9,967 bases of DNA from Hyphomicrobiales bacterium (GTDB taxonomy: Bacteria; Pseudomonadota; Alphaproteobacteria; Rhizobiales; Aestuariivirgaceae), in the NCBI GenBank assembly GCA_012032065.1, contig JAAURV010000088.1:1-9967 (forward strand), read 5' to 3'. Both the position numbers and the translations under genes were made by a program. Shown one piece after another: positions 1 to 7,154 of the stretch. The notes beneath the pieces were generated by a model, which was not told the DNA's origin, searched no databases, and saw nothing but the letters and a program-made list of their open reading frames with translations. Numbering within the stretch: position 1 is the first letter of the stretch; each line of letters starts with the position of its first letter.

Positions 1-18
1 GACAATTCTACAATCGGC

Positions 19-62
19 CTAGAGCAACCGGCGGTCATTCGACCGCCGGTAAGTTGCTCTAG
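19..62. repeat. Long near-perfect hairpin A with ATTC loop
   Basis: Positions 19-28 (CTAGAGCAAC) are the exact reverse complement of 53-62. Inside them, 29-36 (CGGCGGTC) pairs exactly with 41-48 around the loop ATTC at 37-40. The only unpaired stem bases are GTAA at 49-52. This gives 18 base pairs, too many for chance. There is no T-run on either side, so it is not a standard intrinsic terminator, although it lies downstream of the protease gene that ends at 150 and could stabilise or end its transcript. It shares its plan with the next hairpin (72-126). Confidence 0.8.
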
Positions 63-71
63 CAATTTGAA

Positions 72-126
72 TCTGGCGCATAACTGAACGCTCAAGTGAT
101 TCCACTTGAGCGCGTTATGCGCTAGA
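72..126. repeat. Long near-perfect hairpin B with ATTC loop
   Basis: Positions 76-84 (GCGCATAAC) pair exactly with 114-122 (GTTATGCGC). The stem extends outward to 72/126 with one G-T wobble at 75/123. The inner arm 89-98 (CGCTCAAGTG) pairs exactly with 103-112 around the loop ATTC at 99-102. Unpaired stem bases are TGAA (85-88) and C (113). The design matches hairpin A: outer stem, four-base bulge, inner stem, ATTC loop. The two are 9 bases apart and the pair runs from CTAG to CTAG, which suggests one repeat unit of REP/BIME or MITE type rather than two unrelated structures. Confidence 0.8.
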
Positions 127-149
127 CCGCGCGTGTTGTTCAATGCGCA

Positions 150-1271
150 TCAATCCGGATAAAGCGACGCAATGTAACTCTTGTCGCTCTCCGAAAGCGT
201 AAAGCCGGGCTTCGTTTCCTTTCCGGGTTTGAAAACGCTTTTGTCGAACGTGTAGTTCATGATCGAAGCGGAGTCGTAGTCGCGCGCCCCCGGATAGCTC
301 GGTTTCGCGAGGAAATTCTGTTCGACCGTCGCCTTATCCCAGTTGTTTGGCGGTCCGCCGAAATAGGCTTCGAGCGCGGCGCGGTCGAAGACCTCGCCGG
401 CGGCCGGATTCTGGTACTCGTGAACCAAGCCCAACGCATGCCCGAATTCGTGCGTAACCACCCGCATTGCCTCGTCCTTGTTTCCGAGATCTGCAATGGT
501 GCCATAATTAAGGGTCGGCTGGTTCTCGGGAATGGCCAGTGAATCGGTGCCCACGAAAGACCAGGAGCCAGATTCCTTGAACGAGACGCGGATTTCAGCG
601 GCACCCGACTCGACCTCGGAGATGTCGAGATTGACGTTGTCAGACCACGCGGAAATGGCGGTCCGGACCAGGTCTTTGGCTTCCGTGGTTCCGTCCATGA
701 ACCGGTACTTGATTGTCGATCCGACGCCCCAGAGTTTTCCGCGATCCGTCTCGATGCCACGCTCCTGACGCTTGGCGACTGCGACTTGCGTCTGGCCGGT
801 GCTGAGGCGCCGCAACTCGACAACGATCTCACCCGCTTCCTGCCTCTGGCCGCGCAACTCCGCCACGAGAGACTTCACCTCCCTGGCGCTCGCTTCCATC
901 TTCTGGCGGTGCCCTGCGACTTGGATTTCGAGCTCAACCACGCGCGCGAGCGTCTGATTGCTCTCGCCGATCTTTTTCTCGAGATCGACCATCTTGGCGT
1001 CGAGCGCGACAAGCGCCTTCTGTGCCGTGAGTTCGGCTTCGGCAGCCTTCTGTCCCGCCTCCTTGATGTCATAGCCGAACAGATAGAGGCCGATCAGGGT
1101 GAAAATCGCGAGCAGGGCGAGGGCGAACTTGCCGAACCTGAGCAGACCTTTATCGACGACATAGACAGTTGAATTGGCCGTGGCTGCATCGCCATCAAGG
1201 GCCGACTGGCAATGTGGGCACTTCTTGGCACCCTGCTTGATCTTTTCGAGGCAATAGGGACAGTCCGCCAT
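150..1271 (-). CDS. Membrane-anchored zinc-ribbon/astacin-like metalloprotease
   Basis: A 373-residue predicted zinc endopeptidase. In order: a four-cysteine zinc ribbon (C4, C7, C18, C21; CPYC and CPHC); a single hydrophobic segment at about 47-67 preceded by basic residues; a long Glu/Lys/Ala-rich coiled coil at about 70-170; and a metzincin catalytic domain at about 177-373. The catalytic motif is HEFGHALGLVH (zinc ligands H274, H278, H284; general base E275), followed by E285 and a Met-turn SIMNY (M338). Y340 sits where astacins carry their tyrosine ligand. The motif resembles astacin (M12A) more than matrixin, but the usual RxDRD continuation is replaced by YQNP, so the family is not certain. 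Basic residues before the membrane segment place the ribbon in the cytoplasm and the protease in the periplasm. There is no signal peptidase site. The start is ATG at 1271, with only a weak upstream purine stretch. The substrate is unknown. Confidence 0.85.
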   Translation of the reverse strand: MADCPYCLEKIKQGAKKCPHCQSALDGDAATANSTVYVVDKGLLRFGKFALALLAIFTLIGLYLFGYDIKEAGQKAAEAELTAQKALVALDAKMVDLEKKIGESNQTLARVVELEIQVAGHRQKMEASAREVKSLVAELRGQRQEAGEIVVELRRLSTGQTQVAVAKRQERGIETDRGKLWGVGSTIKYRFMDGTTEAKDLVRTAISAWSDNVNLDISEVESGAAEIRVSFKESGSWSFVGTDSLAIPENQPTLNYGTIADLGNKDEAMRVVTHEFGHALGLVHEYQNPAAGEVFDRAALEAYFGGPPNNWDKATVEQNFLAKPSYPGARDYDSASIMNYTFDKSVFKPGKETKPGFTLSESDKSYIASLYPD

Positions 1272-1370
1272 CCTGATTCATCCGCCTGGCATGCCGGTCA
1301 CTATACCACGACTTTGGGCTACCACATCGCCCGAGGCGGCAGCAGAAAAGTTCGGCTTCAGCGCGCCCAA
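1272..1370 (-). other. topA/protease intergenic gap with weak promoter-like site
   Basis: The 99 bases between the topA stop and the protease start hold no convincing terminator. Reading on the minus strand there is a -10-like TATAGT (1305-1300) about 29 bases before the protease ATG, but no good -35 at the expected distance. The protease may therefore have its own weak promoter or be read through from topA; the sequence does not decide. Confidence 0.3.
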
Positions 1371-3999
1371 TCATCCTTGTTCGACGGCTTCGGGGACGGC
1401 GGACTTCTTCACAGGTTTCTTTACGCCCCCTCTTGGCAGGGGGCTTTCTTTGGCGGCGGACTTCTTGCTGCTACCCCCCGATTTTGCCGCACGTTCGGCA
1501 ACCAGAGCCAACGCTTCATCCAATGTGATCGTCGCCGGGTCCCGGTCCTTCGGCAGGGTTGCGTTGATCTTACCGAACTTGACATAAGGCCCGTATCGCC
1601 CGGACATCACCTGAACGTTGCCGCCGCCATCAGGATGCGGACCCAAATCCTTCAATGCGCCGGGACGGGCACGTGGCGAGCCGCCCTTCGCTTTCTTTTG
1701 GGCGATCAGATCCACCGCGCGGTTGATACCGACGGTGAAGACGTCGCCCGGGCCTTCGAGGTTCACATAGGTGCCGTCGTGCAGAATGAAGGGACCGAAC
1801 CGGCCGAAGTTGGCGTTGATCGGTTTTCCGCTTTCGGGGTGAATGCCGATCTCACGGGGAAGCGACAAGAGCTGCAACGCCGTATCGAGATCGATTGTGT
1901 TCGGGTCGAAGCCCTTCGGGATTGATGCGCGCCTTGGCTTCTCGCCATCGACGGCTTCACCGAGTTGCAAGTACGGGCCAAAGCGTCCAATTCGCCGCGT
2001 TACTTTTTCGCCGGTTTCGGGATCGACACCCAACTCGACACCTTCGGCGGGAACGGCATCGGAAGCATCGCCGCCCGCGGTCATCGGACGGGTGAACTTG
2101 CAGTCGGGATAATTCGAGCAACCGACAAACGAGCCGAACTTGCCGAGTTTCAAAGAGAGCTGGCCGTTGCTGCAGGACGGGCATGCGCGCGCATCGCCGC
2201 CGTCGGCGCGGGCCGGGAAGATATGAGGCGCCAGAATATCGTTCAGAGCATCGAGGACATTGGTGACGCGAAGCTCCTTGATTTCGGAGAGCGCCACCGC
2301 GAAAATCGCGCCAGAAAATCGCGCAACACCTGTTTTCCAGTCGATTTTCGCCGTTCGATACCTTGTCGAGCCTCTCTTCGAGATCGGCGGTGAAATCGTA
2401 TTCGACGTATCTGCCGAAAAAGGACTCTAGAAATGCGGTGACAACGCGTCCCTTGTCTTCCGGGATGAGCCGCTTCCTTTCGAGTTTCACATAGCCGCGG
2501 TCGCGCAGCGTGGAGAGAATCGAAACGTATGTGGACGGGCGGCCAATGCCCAGCTCTTCCAGCTTCTTGATGATCGAAGCTTCCGAGTAGCGGGGCGGCG
2601 GCTCGGTGAAGTGCTGTGCGGCTTCGATCTTGCGCACGCCGATCGAGTCGCCTTTCGCCATCGGCGGCAAGCGGCGCGCATCCTCGTCCTCGGCGTCGTC
2701 GAGATCTTCGTGATAGACCTTAAGGAAGCCGTCGAACTTGATCACCGAGCCAGTGGCGCGGAAGGAATAATGTTTGCCGTCATGGCCATCCGTGCCGATG
2801 TCTGCCGTGGTGCGCTCGAGCTCGGCGCTTTCCATCTGGCTCGAGATGGTGCGTTTCCAGATGAGATCGTAGAGGGCAAGCTGATCGTCATCGAGGGCTT
2901 TGCGCACGCTCGCAGGGTGCCGGAACATGTCGGTTGGCCGGATCGCCTCATGCGCTTCCTGGGCATTCTTGGCCTTGGTCGTGTAGCGGCGCGGCGCCGA
3001 AGGAAGATAGGGCTCTCCGAAGTTCTTGAGAATGGCGTTGCGAGCCTGAGCTATCGCTTCTCCAGCCATGTCGACGCCGTCGGTTCGCATATAGGTAATG
3101 AGGCCCACCGTCTCGCCGCCGATGTCCACGCCCTCATAGAGCCGCTGGGCTAACTGCATGGTGCGGGCGGACGAGAACCCCAGCTTGCGCGAGGCCTCCT
3201 GTTGAAGTGTCGATGTGCGAAACGGCGGGTAGGGGTGGCGCTTGGCCGGTTTGCTCTCGACGCTGTCGACCGAGAAGCGGGCACCCTTGACCGCAGCTTC
3301 GATGGCGCGGGCATCGGCTTCGGTCTTGATGTCGAGCTTGCCGAGACGCTGGCCGGAAATGGCGCCGAGCGATGCCTGGAACTCCGCTCCCTGCGGCGTG
3401 ACGAAGGCGCCGTCCACGCTCCAGTATTCCTGTGCCCTGAAAGCCTCGATTTCGAGCTCGCGATCACAGATCAGCCGCAGCGCCACCGATTGCACGCGGC
3501 CGGCCGAGCGCGCGCCAGGAAGCTTCCGCCACAGTACCGGCGAAAGCGAGAAGCCCACGAGATAGTCGAGCGCCCGGCGCGCGAGATAGGCATCGACCAG
3601 CGCCGCGTCGATGTCGCGGGGATTCTGCATGGCGTCCAGCACCGACTGCTTGGTGATCGCGTTGAAGACCACACGCTGGACGGCCTTTCCCTTCAGGGCG
3701 CCCTTGTTTCGCAACACCTCCAGCACGTGCCAGGAGATAGCTTCGCCTTCACGATCAGGGTCGGTGGCAAGGATAAGCCGGTCCTCGTCCTTGAGCGCTG
3801 TCGCGATATCGGAGAGGCGTTTGGCGGATTTTCCATCGACCTCCCAATCCATGGCAAAGTCTTCGTCGGGCTTCACCGAACCATCCTTGGCGGGCAAATC
3901 GCGGACATGGCCATAAGAAGCCAAGACCTTGAAATCATTGCCAAGATATTTGTTGATGGTTTTGGCTTTCGCCGGGGACTCGACGACGACGACGGTCAT
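1371..3999 (-). CDS. topA: DNA topoisomerase I, frame broken near codon 551
   Basis: Type IA topoisomerase, which relaxes negative supercoils by cutting one strand through a tyrosine. The N-terminal frame (3999 to about 2349) carries the Toprim domain with E7 and DPDREGE (D80, D82, E84), the catalytic Y303 in ITYMRTDGVD, and the IGRPSTY motif. The C-terminal frame (about 2302 to 1371) carries a four-cysteine zinc finger (CPSC and a C-x6-C pair), three GRFGP/GRYGP-type repeats and a lysine-rich tail. The frames are joined by four one-base expansions of A/T triplets at 2302-2348; removing one base from each gives GEIDWKQVLRDFWRDFAVAL and a continuous protein of 874 residues, a normal length for alphaproteobacteria. 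Without repair the first frame runs on as nonsense to 1957. As the gene is usually essential, a sequence error is more likely than true loss. Confidence 0.93.
2302..2348 (-). other. Cluster of four homopolymer expansions breaking topA
   Basis: Plus-strand runs AAAA 2302-2305, AAAA 2315-2318, TTTT 2333-2336 and TTTT 2345-2348 each have one base more than the family protein requires. In the observed sequence the frame is correct up to the first expansion met by the ribosome (2345-2348). It is wrong through the next two, correct again for the stretch FWRDF after the third, and wrong after the fourth. That temporary return to sense confirms that all four are separate one-base changes. Confidence 0.85.
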
Positions 4000-4058
4000 T
4001 CCAGGTTCCGTTTTGGGGATGGACCCGCCTCATATAGGCATCCGCGTAAGGCTGCAAG
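4000..4058 (-). promoter_or_regulatory. Possible topA promoter
   Basis: On the minus strand a -35-like CTTGCA (4058-4053) and a -10-like TATATG (4036-4031) are 16 bases apart, with the topA ATG about 32 bases further on. The ribosome site before the ATG is weak (GGAACC). The match is modest and rests on spacing and position only. Confidence 0.35.
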
Positions 4059-4078
4059 GTAATGCGGCCAGAGGCAGT

Positions 4079-4122
4079 TTCAATCTTAGATTACTTTACG
4101 TAAGAACATTCAATCTTATATG
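4079..4122. promoter_or_regulatory. Direct repeats flanking a palindrome in an AT-rich divergent region
   Basis: TTCAATCTTA occurs at 4079-4088 and again at 4109-4118, exactly 30 bases apart. The perfect palindrome TTACGTAA (4096-4103) lies almost exactly midway. The stretch 4077-4140 is far richer in A+T than its surroundings. A plus-strand promoter-like pair, TTTACG (4095-4100) and TATATG (4117-4122) with a 16-base spacer, overlaps the palindrome and second repeat. This looks like an operator region between topA and the divergent small gene; the regulator is unknown. Confidence 0.4.
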
Positions 4123-4170
4123 TACTCTACCTTATCTAGACGAATCCATTTGTCTCAACGGAAAGTAGCA

Positions 4171-4242
4171 ATGAAAATGCACAATGCACGTCATCGGAAC
4201 TCACCACTCCTTGGGCGCTGCAAACGGGCAGACCCGCCATAG
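4171..4242 (+). CDS. Possible 23-codon leader ORF overlapping the small gene
   Basis: ATG at 4171 has a good ribosome site (GGAAAG, 4160-4165, 5 bases away) and opens 23 codons (starting MKMHNARHRN) ending at TAG 4240-4242. The 86-codon frame starting at 4184 has no comparable site. The translation signal may thus belong to a leader peptide, or the true gene may begin at 4171 and join the downstream frame through a one-base sequence error. The second is plausible given three other frame breaks in this window. No recognisable function. Confidence 0.3.
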   Translation: MKMHNARHRNSPLLGRCKRADPP

Positions 4243-4444
4243 GACCGAGACGGAAGCCGCCGACCACATCGCTCAAACTCTCATAGAGTTGCGGCGGATC
4301 GCAAAGACCTGCGGATTGCCAACACTCACGGGACTGCTCGAAATAGCCTACTACGAAGCCTACTCCAAGGTTCACCCCACGGAGATTCCCGAGGACGCAA
4401 AGAAGTGGGTCGCCGAAATCGAGAAAGTCGCGGCGCAACTCTAA
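4184..4444 (+). CDS. Small protein of unknown function
   Basis: An 86-residue protein I cannot name. From about residue 25 it looks like a soluble helical protein: DHIAQTLIELRRIAKTCG, then LLEIAYYEAYSKVHP and a charged C-terminal helix ending KKWVAEIEKVAAQL. There is no signal peptide, membrane segment or cysteine motif. The leucine/alanine spacing and absence of rare-codon character suggest a real gene, and I have an impression of similar short proteins in Rhizobiales, which I cannot confirm. The first 24 residues are low in structure and may be wrong: ATG 4184 lacks a ribosome site while ATG 4171 in another frame has one. The TAA stop (4442-4444) overlaps the TAG stop of the convergent cation transporter (4443-4441), so there is no room for a terminator between them. 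Confidence 0.6.
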   Translation: MHVIGTHHSLGAANGQTRHRTETEAADHIAQTLIELRRIAKTCGLPTLTGLLEIAYYEAYSKVHPTEIPEDAKKWVAEIEKVAAQL

Positions 4445-5828
4445 AGTTCGTGACGCTGGTATCCCACGGGTTCCGCATGGGCAACGACGCGCTTGATGCC
4501 CGGAATGCGGCGCTGCAAAGCGGCTTCGATGCGATCGACGGCTGCGTGAACGTCGTCGACCGTATCGGAACCGGCAAAACGGCAGTGATAGTGCACGAAC
4601 AGGCCTTCGCCATTCTGGCGGATGCGGATGTTGTGCAAGTCGGTCAATCGCTTCTCCCGCGCCGCCAGAATGCCGACTTCGGTGCAACCCGCTTTCGTTC
4701 GGACTCGGAGGCTTCCTGGCCTTCGAGCATGCGCTCGGGAAGAGGTTCGATGTGACTTTCGACTTCAATTTCGGGGCCTAGCTCCCGGCGGATGTCGCAT
4801 TCGAGCCGGGTTGCGGTTTCATGTGCCGTCTCCAGCGGCATATCTCCGTCGACTTCAATGTCAAAGCTCACGGCCAGGCGTCCGCCGATCCGCTGAACCA
4901 TGGGATGATGGATTGCAGTTCGATGGCGCGCGGCAATCAGCATGATCCTTTGAAACACCGTCTCGTCGTCGAGCGCCACGAGATCGGCATCGAGAACGAC
5001 ATCGGCATTGGGAAACCGGCCGCGAATCTTCGCCGGGAGCTCGGACCTCAGGCGCGAGATGTCATCCACTGGCATGGTTCGCGCTACGTCGACGGCGAGG
5101 CTGACGAAGATCGTTGGGCCGGCAGGGCGCACCCTGAGGTCCTTGACGCGCAGCACGCCTTCCGTGCCTTCCGCCAAGCGGCGTATTTCGTTGGTGGCTT
5201 CGATTGGCGCCGCGTCGAGAAGTGTGTCGAGCGTGCTTCCGGCAAGCTTCCAGGCGGCGCGGGCAATGAAGACCGCGACAACCAGTGCGGCAAGCGGATC
5301 GGCCGCGGGATATCCGGCCCAGACGGCGGCGAGGCCCGCCAAGACGACGAGCGAACTCCACATATCGCTCGAGAAGTTCAGAGCATCGGCTTCCAGCGCC
5401 TGGCTCGATGTTTTCCTGGCAACGCGCATCAAGGCGCGGGAGCGGGTGATGTCCACGACGATCGATGCGGCGATGATCGCCACGGCCCACCATGTGATTC
5501 CGACCTCGTAGTGACCGGTCACAAGCCTCTTGATTGCCTCGTATGCGACCCAGCCCGTGGTCGCGAACAACAAACCGGTGGCGACGAGTGCTGAAACACT
5601 TTCCACCTTTGCGTGGCCGTAGTGGTGGCTGTCGTCTGGCGGCCTGTCGGCAATACGCACCGCAATCAGCGTCATGATCGTCGAGCCGAAATCGATGGTG
5701 CTGTGGACCGCTTCCGACAAGATGCCGAGAGATCCCGTCGCCAGCCCTGCAAGAAGCTTTCCGCCCGCGAGTGCCGCACTCGCGAGCATGGAGACAAAAG
5801 CAACACGCTGCTTTTCATTCGCGGACAT
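4441..5828 (-). CDS. Cation diffusion facilitator (metal efflux), frame broken near codon 382
   Basis: Inner-membrane divalent metal/proton antiporter of the CDF family. From ATG 5828 (MSANEKQRVAF) there are six membrane segments to about residue 205, then a cytoplasmic region with two successive dimerisation-type domains. TM2 has H42-x3-D46, and HHYGH (68-72) follows in the first cytoplasmic loop. TM5 has N151-x3-D155, where most relatives carry His-x3-Asp. The first frame ends in nonsense at 4644; the true C-terminus (TDLHNIRIRQNGEGLFVHYH to AHAEPV) continues in another frame to 4441. Adding one base near 4681-4686 gives about 462 residues. An upstream in-frame TTG at 5897 would add 23 residues; ATG 5828 fits the family better. 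The domain layout suggests zinc, iron or cobalt export, but the substrate is not settled. Confidence 0.85.
4681..4686 (-). other. One-base loss breaking the cation transporter frame
   Basis: On the minus strand the sense frame reads ...ERKRVA up to 4683. From 4680 the sense frame is EVGILAAREKRLTDLHN, offset by one. The two bases 4682-4681 (CC) need one more base, giving for example an alanine codon. Both sides are family-like, so the break is between them. Confidence 0.75.
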
Positions 5829-5952
5829 GTGGGCTGAATAAGCCTCCGCACTTTGCCCGGCAAGCCATACCTCTCGCGCATGTTGCCCAACTTCCAAGCA
5901 GGGCTTCCCGAGCGCCTTTCAATTTGCTCTTAAAGACGCAGGATTCAATCCC
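5829..5952. other. Divergent gap between the transporter genes
   Basis: The 124 bases separate two genes read outward. No strong -35/-10 pair is visible for either. On the plus strand GCAGGA (5938-5943) is a fair ribosome site for the GTG start at 5953. On the minus strand a GGAGG lies about 13 bases before ATG 5828, further than ideal. If the cation-transporter gene starts at TTG 5897, the gap shrinks to 55 bases. Confidence 0.3.
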
Positions 5953-7146
5953 GTGACGGCAGAACACCATCAGGAAATAGGGCTTACGAGACGCGCCGGC
6001 GCCATGACCTTCGGCGCCATCTTCGCCATCGAGTCGCTGGTGCGCTCTCTCAACTCGACCGTCATTTCGCTACAGGCATTCGACCTGCTGAAGAGCAGCC
6101 AGGCCGTCAGTGTGTTATCTGCCTTCGTTTCGCTGGCCGTGCTGGTGACCACGCTGGCGCTGCCGTACATCCTGGGCCGGTTGCGGCGGCGCTGGGCCTA
6201 TACGCTCGGCATCGGGCTCATGATCGCGGCGGGCCTGTTTCTTGCCTCCTTTACGATCGTGGGGCAGGGGATCGGCATGTATCTGCGCAACTGCGGCGCT
6301 GCTGTCATGCATATCACGCTGTCGCTCTACATCCTCGACCACATCCGCCGCGCCGACCTGACGCGCACCGAGCCCATCCGTCTCAGCGTCTCAACCGTTT
6401 CCTGGATGGCGGGGCCCGCGGCAGGCGTGTGGTTCTATACGCAGTATGGCGCTTGGGGGCCGCAACTGGTCAGCGCCGCGGTATCGCTGTTCCTGTTGGC
6501 GGTGTTCTGGTGGCTACGGCTCTCCGATGCGAAGACGCTTCCTTCCGGGACTCTTGAACCGTTCAACCCTCTGGCCAATGTCGGCCGTTTCATCGCCCAG
6601 CCCCGCCTGAGGCTGGCGTGGCTCATCGCCTTTGGCCGCTCCATCTTCTGGGCAACGCTGTTCATCTATGCGCCGCTGCTTCTGGTCGAAAGCGGCAAGA
6701 GCCAGCAGTTCGCCGGTCTCGTCATCTCGTTGAGCCAGGCGACGCTGTTCACGGCCTATGGATTCGGCCGGCTGGCGCTTCGTTCAGGAGTGAGGAGCGT
6801 GATTGTCGGCTGTTTCGTTGTCGCGGCGATTGCCTCGGTCGCGGCGGGTTTGGCGGGGACGTCCTATCCCATTGCCGCTTCCATGCTTTTACTCATCGGC
6901 TCAGTGGCGGCATCCGGCCTGGATGGTGTCGGAGGGATTCCGTTCCTGCGTTCGGTTCGGGCGCGCGACCGGCAGCGCATGACGGCCGTCTACCGCACCT
7001 TCATCGATCTGTCGGAACTTATCCCGGGCTTTGTTTTCGCCATAACCCTGATCTATTTCGACATCGGATCGGTGTTTGTTATTCTAGGCTTCGGATTGCT
7101 TGCCGTGGCAGGCGTCTCGTGGCGTTATCTGCCGCGTTCGATGTAG
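5953..7146 (+). CDS. Major facilitator superfamily transporter
   Basis: A 397-residue inner-membrane protein with about twelve hydrophobic segments in two halves. The halves are joined by a central cytoplasmic loop around residues 190-215 (DAKTLPSGTLEPFNPLANVG). The basic loop LGRLRRRW after TM2 matches the MFS loop 2-3 position, and a matching basic stretch (RSVRARDRQR) lies in the second half. The short charged N-terminus is cytoplasmic. The start is taken as GTG 5953, with GCAGGA nine bases upstream; there is no better ATG before the first membrane segment. The substrate cannot be told from sequence. The next gene begins nine bases after the stop, and the stop overlaps that gene's ribosome site, so the three plus-strand genes probably form one transcript. 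Confidence 0.85.
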   Translation: MTAEHHQEIGLTRRAGAMTFGAIFAIESLVRSLNSTVISLQAFDLLKSSQAVSVLSAFVSLAVLVTTLALPYILGRLRRRWAYTLGIGLMIAAGLFLASFTIVGQGIGMYLRNCGAAVMHITLSLYILDHIRRADLTRTEPIRLSVSTVSWMAGPAAGVWFYTQYGAWGPQLVSAAVSLFLLAVFWWLRLSDAKTLPSGTLEPFNPLANVGRFIAQPRLRLAWLIAFGRSIFWATLFIYAPLLLVESGKSQQFAGLVISLSQATLFTAYGFGRLALRSGVRSVIVGCFVVAAIASVAAGLAGTSYPIAASMLLLIGSVAASGLDGVGGIPFLRSVRARDRQRMTAVYRTFIDLSELIPGFVFAITLIYFDIGSVFVILGFGLLAVAGVSWRYLPRSM

Positions 7147-7150
7147 GAGG
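7145..7150 (+). promoter_or_regulatory. Ribosome site fixing the TTG start of the rhodanese gene
   Basis: AGGAGG overlaps the last two bases of the MFS stop codon and lies four bases before TTG 7155. The alternative ATG at 7191 has no such site, so the TTG start is preferred. The overlap implies coupling of translation between the two genes. Confidence 0.7.
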
Positions 7151-7154
7151 GAAA

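Noticed and set aside
1..149. CRISPR repeats or intrinsic terminator in the hairpin region
   Set aside because: The two hairpins have different stems and no spacer pattern, so no CRISPR. Neither is followed by a T-run, so a standard terminator is not supported.
143..150. Palindrome ATGCGCAT at the end of the protease gene
   Set aside because: At eight bases in GC-rich DNA it is expected by chance and has no partner site nearby.
2302..2348. Programmed frameshift in topA
   Set aside because: One ribosomal slip would not restore the conserved residues; four separate corrections are needed, and there is no classic slippery heptamer.
3202..4062. 286-codon plus-strand open frame opposite topA
   Set aside because: It mirrors the well-supported TopA coding strand in high-GC DNA, has no recognisable motifs, and runs through the Toprim codons.
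4136..4768. 210-codon minus-strand frame
   Set aside because: It crosses the small gene and the cation-transporter C-terminus out of frame and is low in recognisable structure; both overlapping genes have better support.
6618..7154. Upstream extension of the rhodanese frame into the MFS gene
   Set aside because: This part is out of frame with a clear membrane protein and has arginine/cysteine-rich shadow composition. The ribosome site and family N-terminus place the start at TTG 7155.
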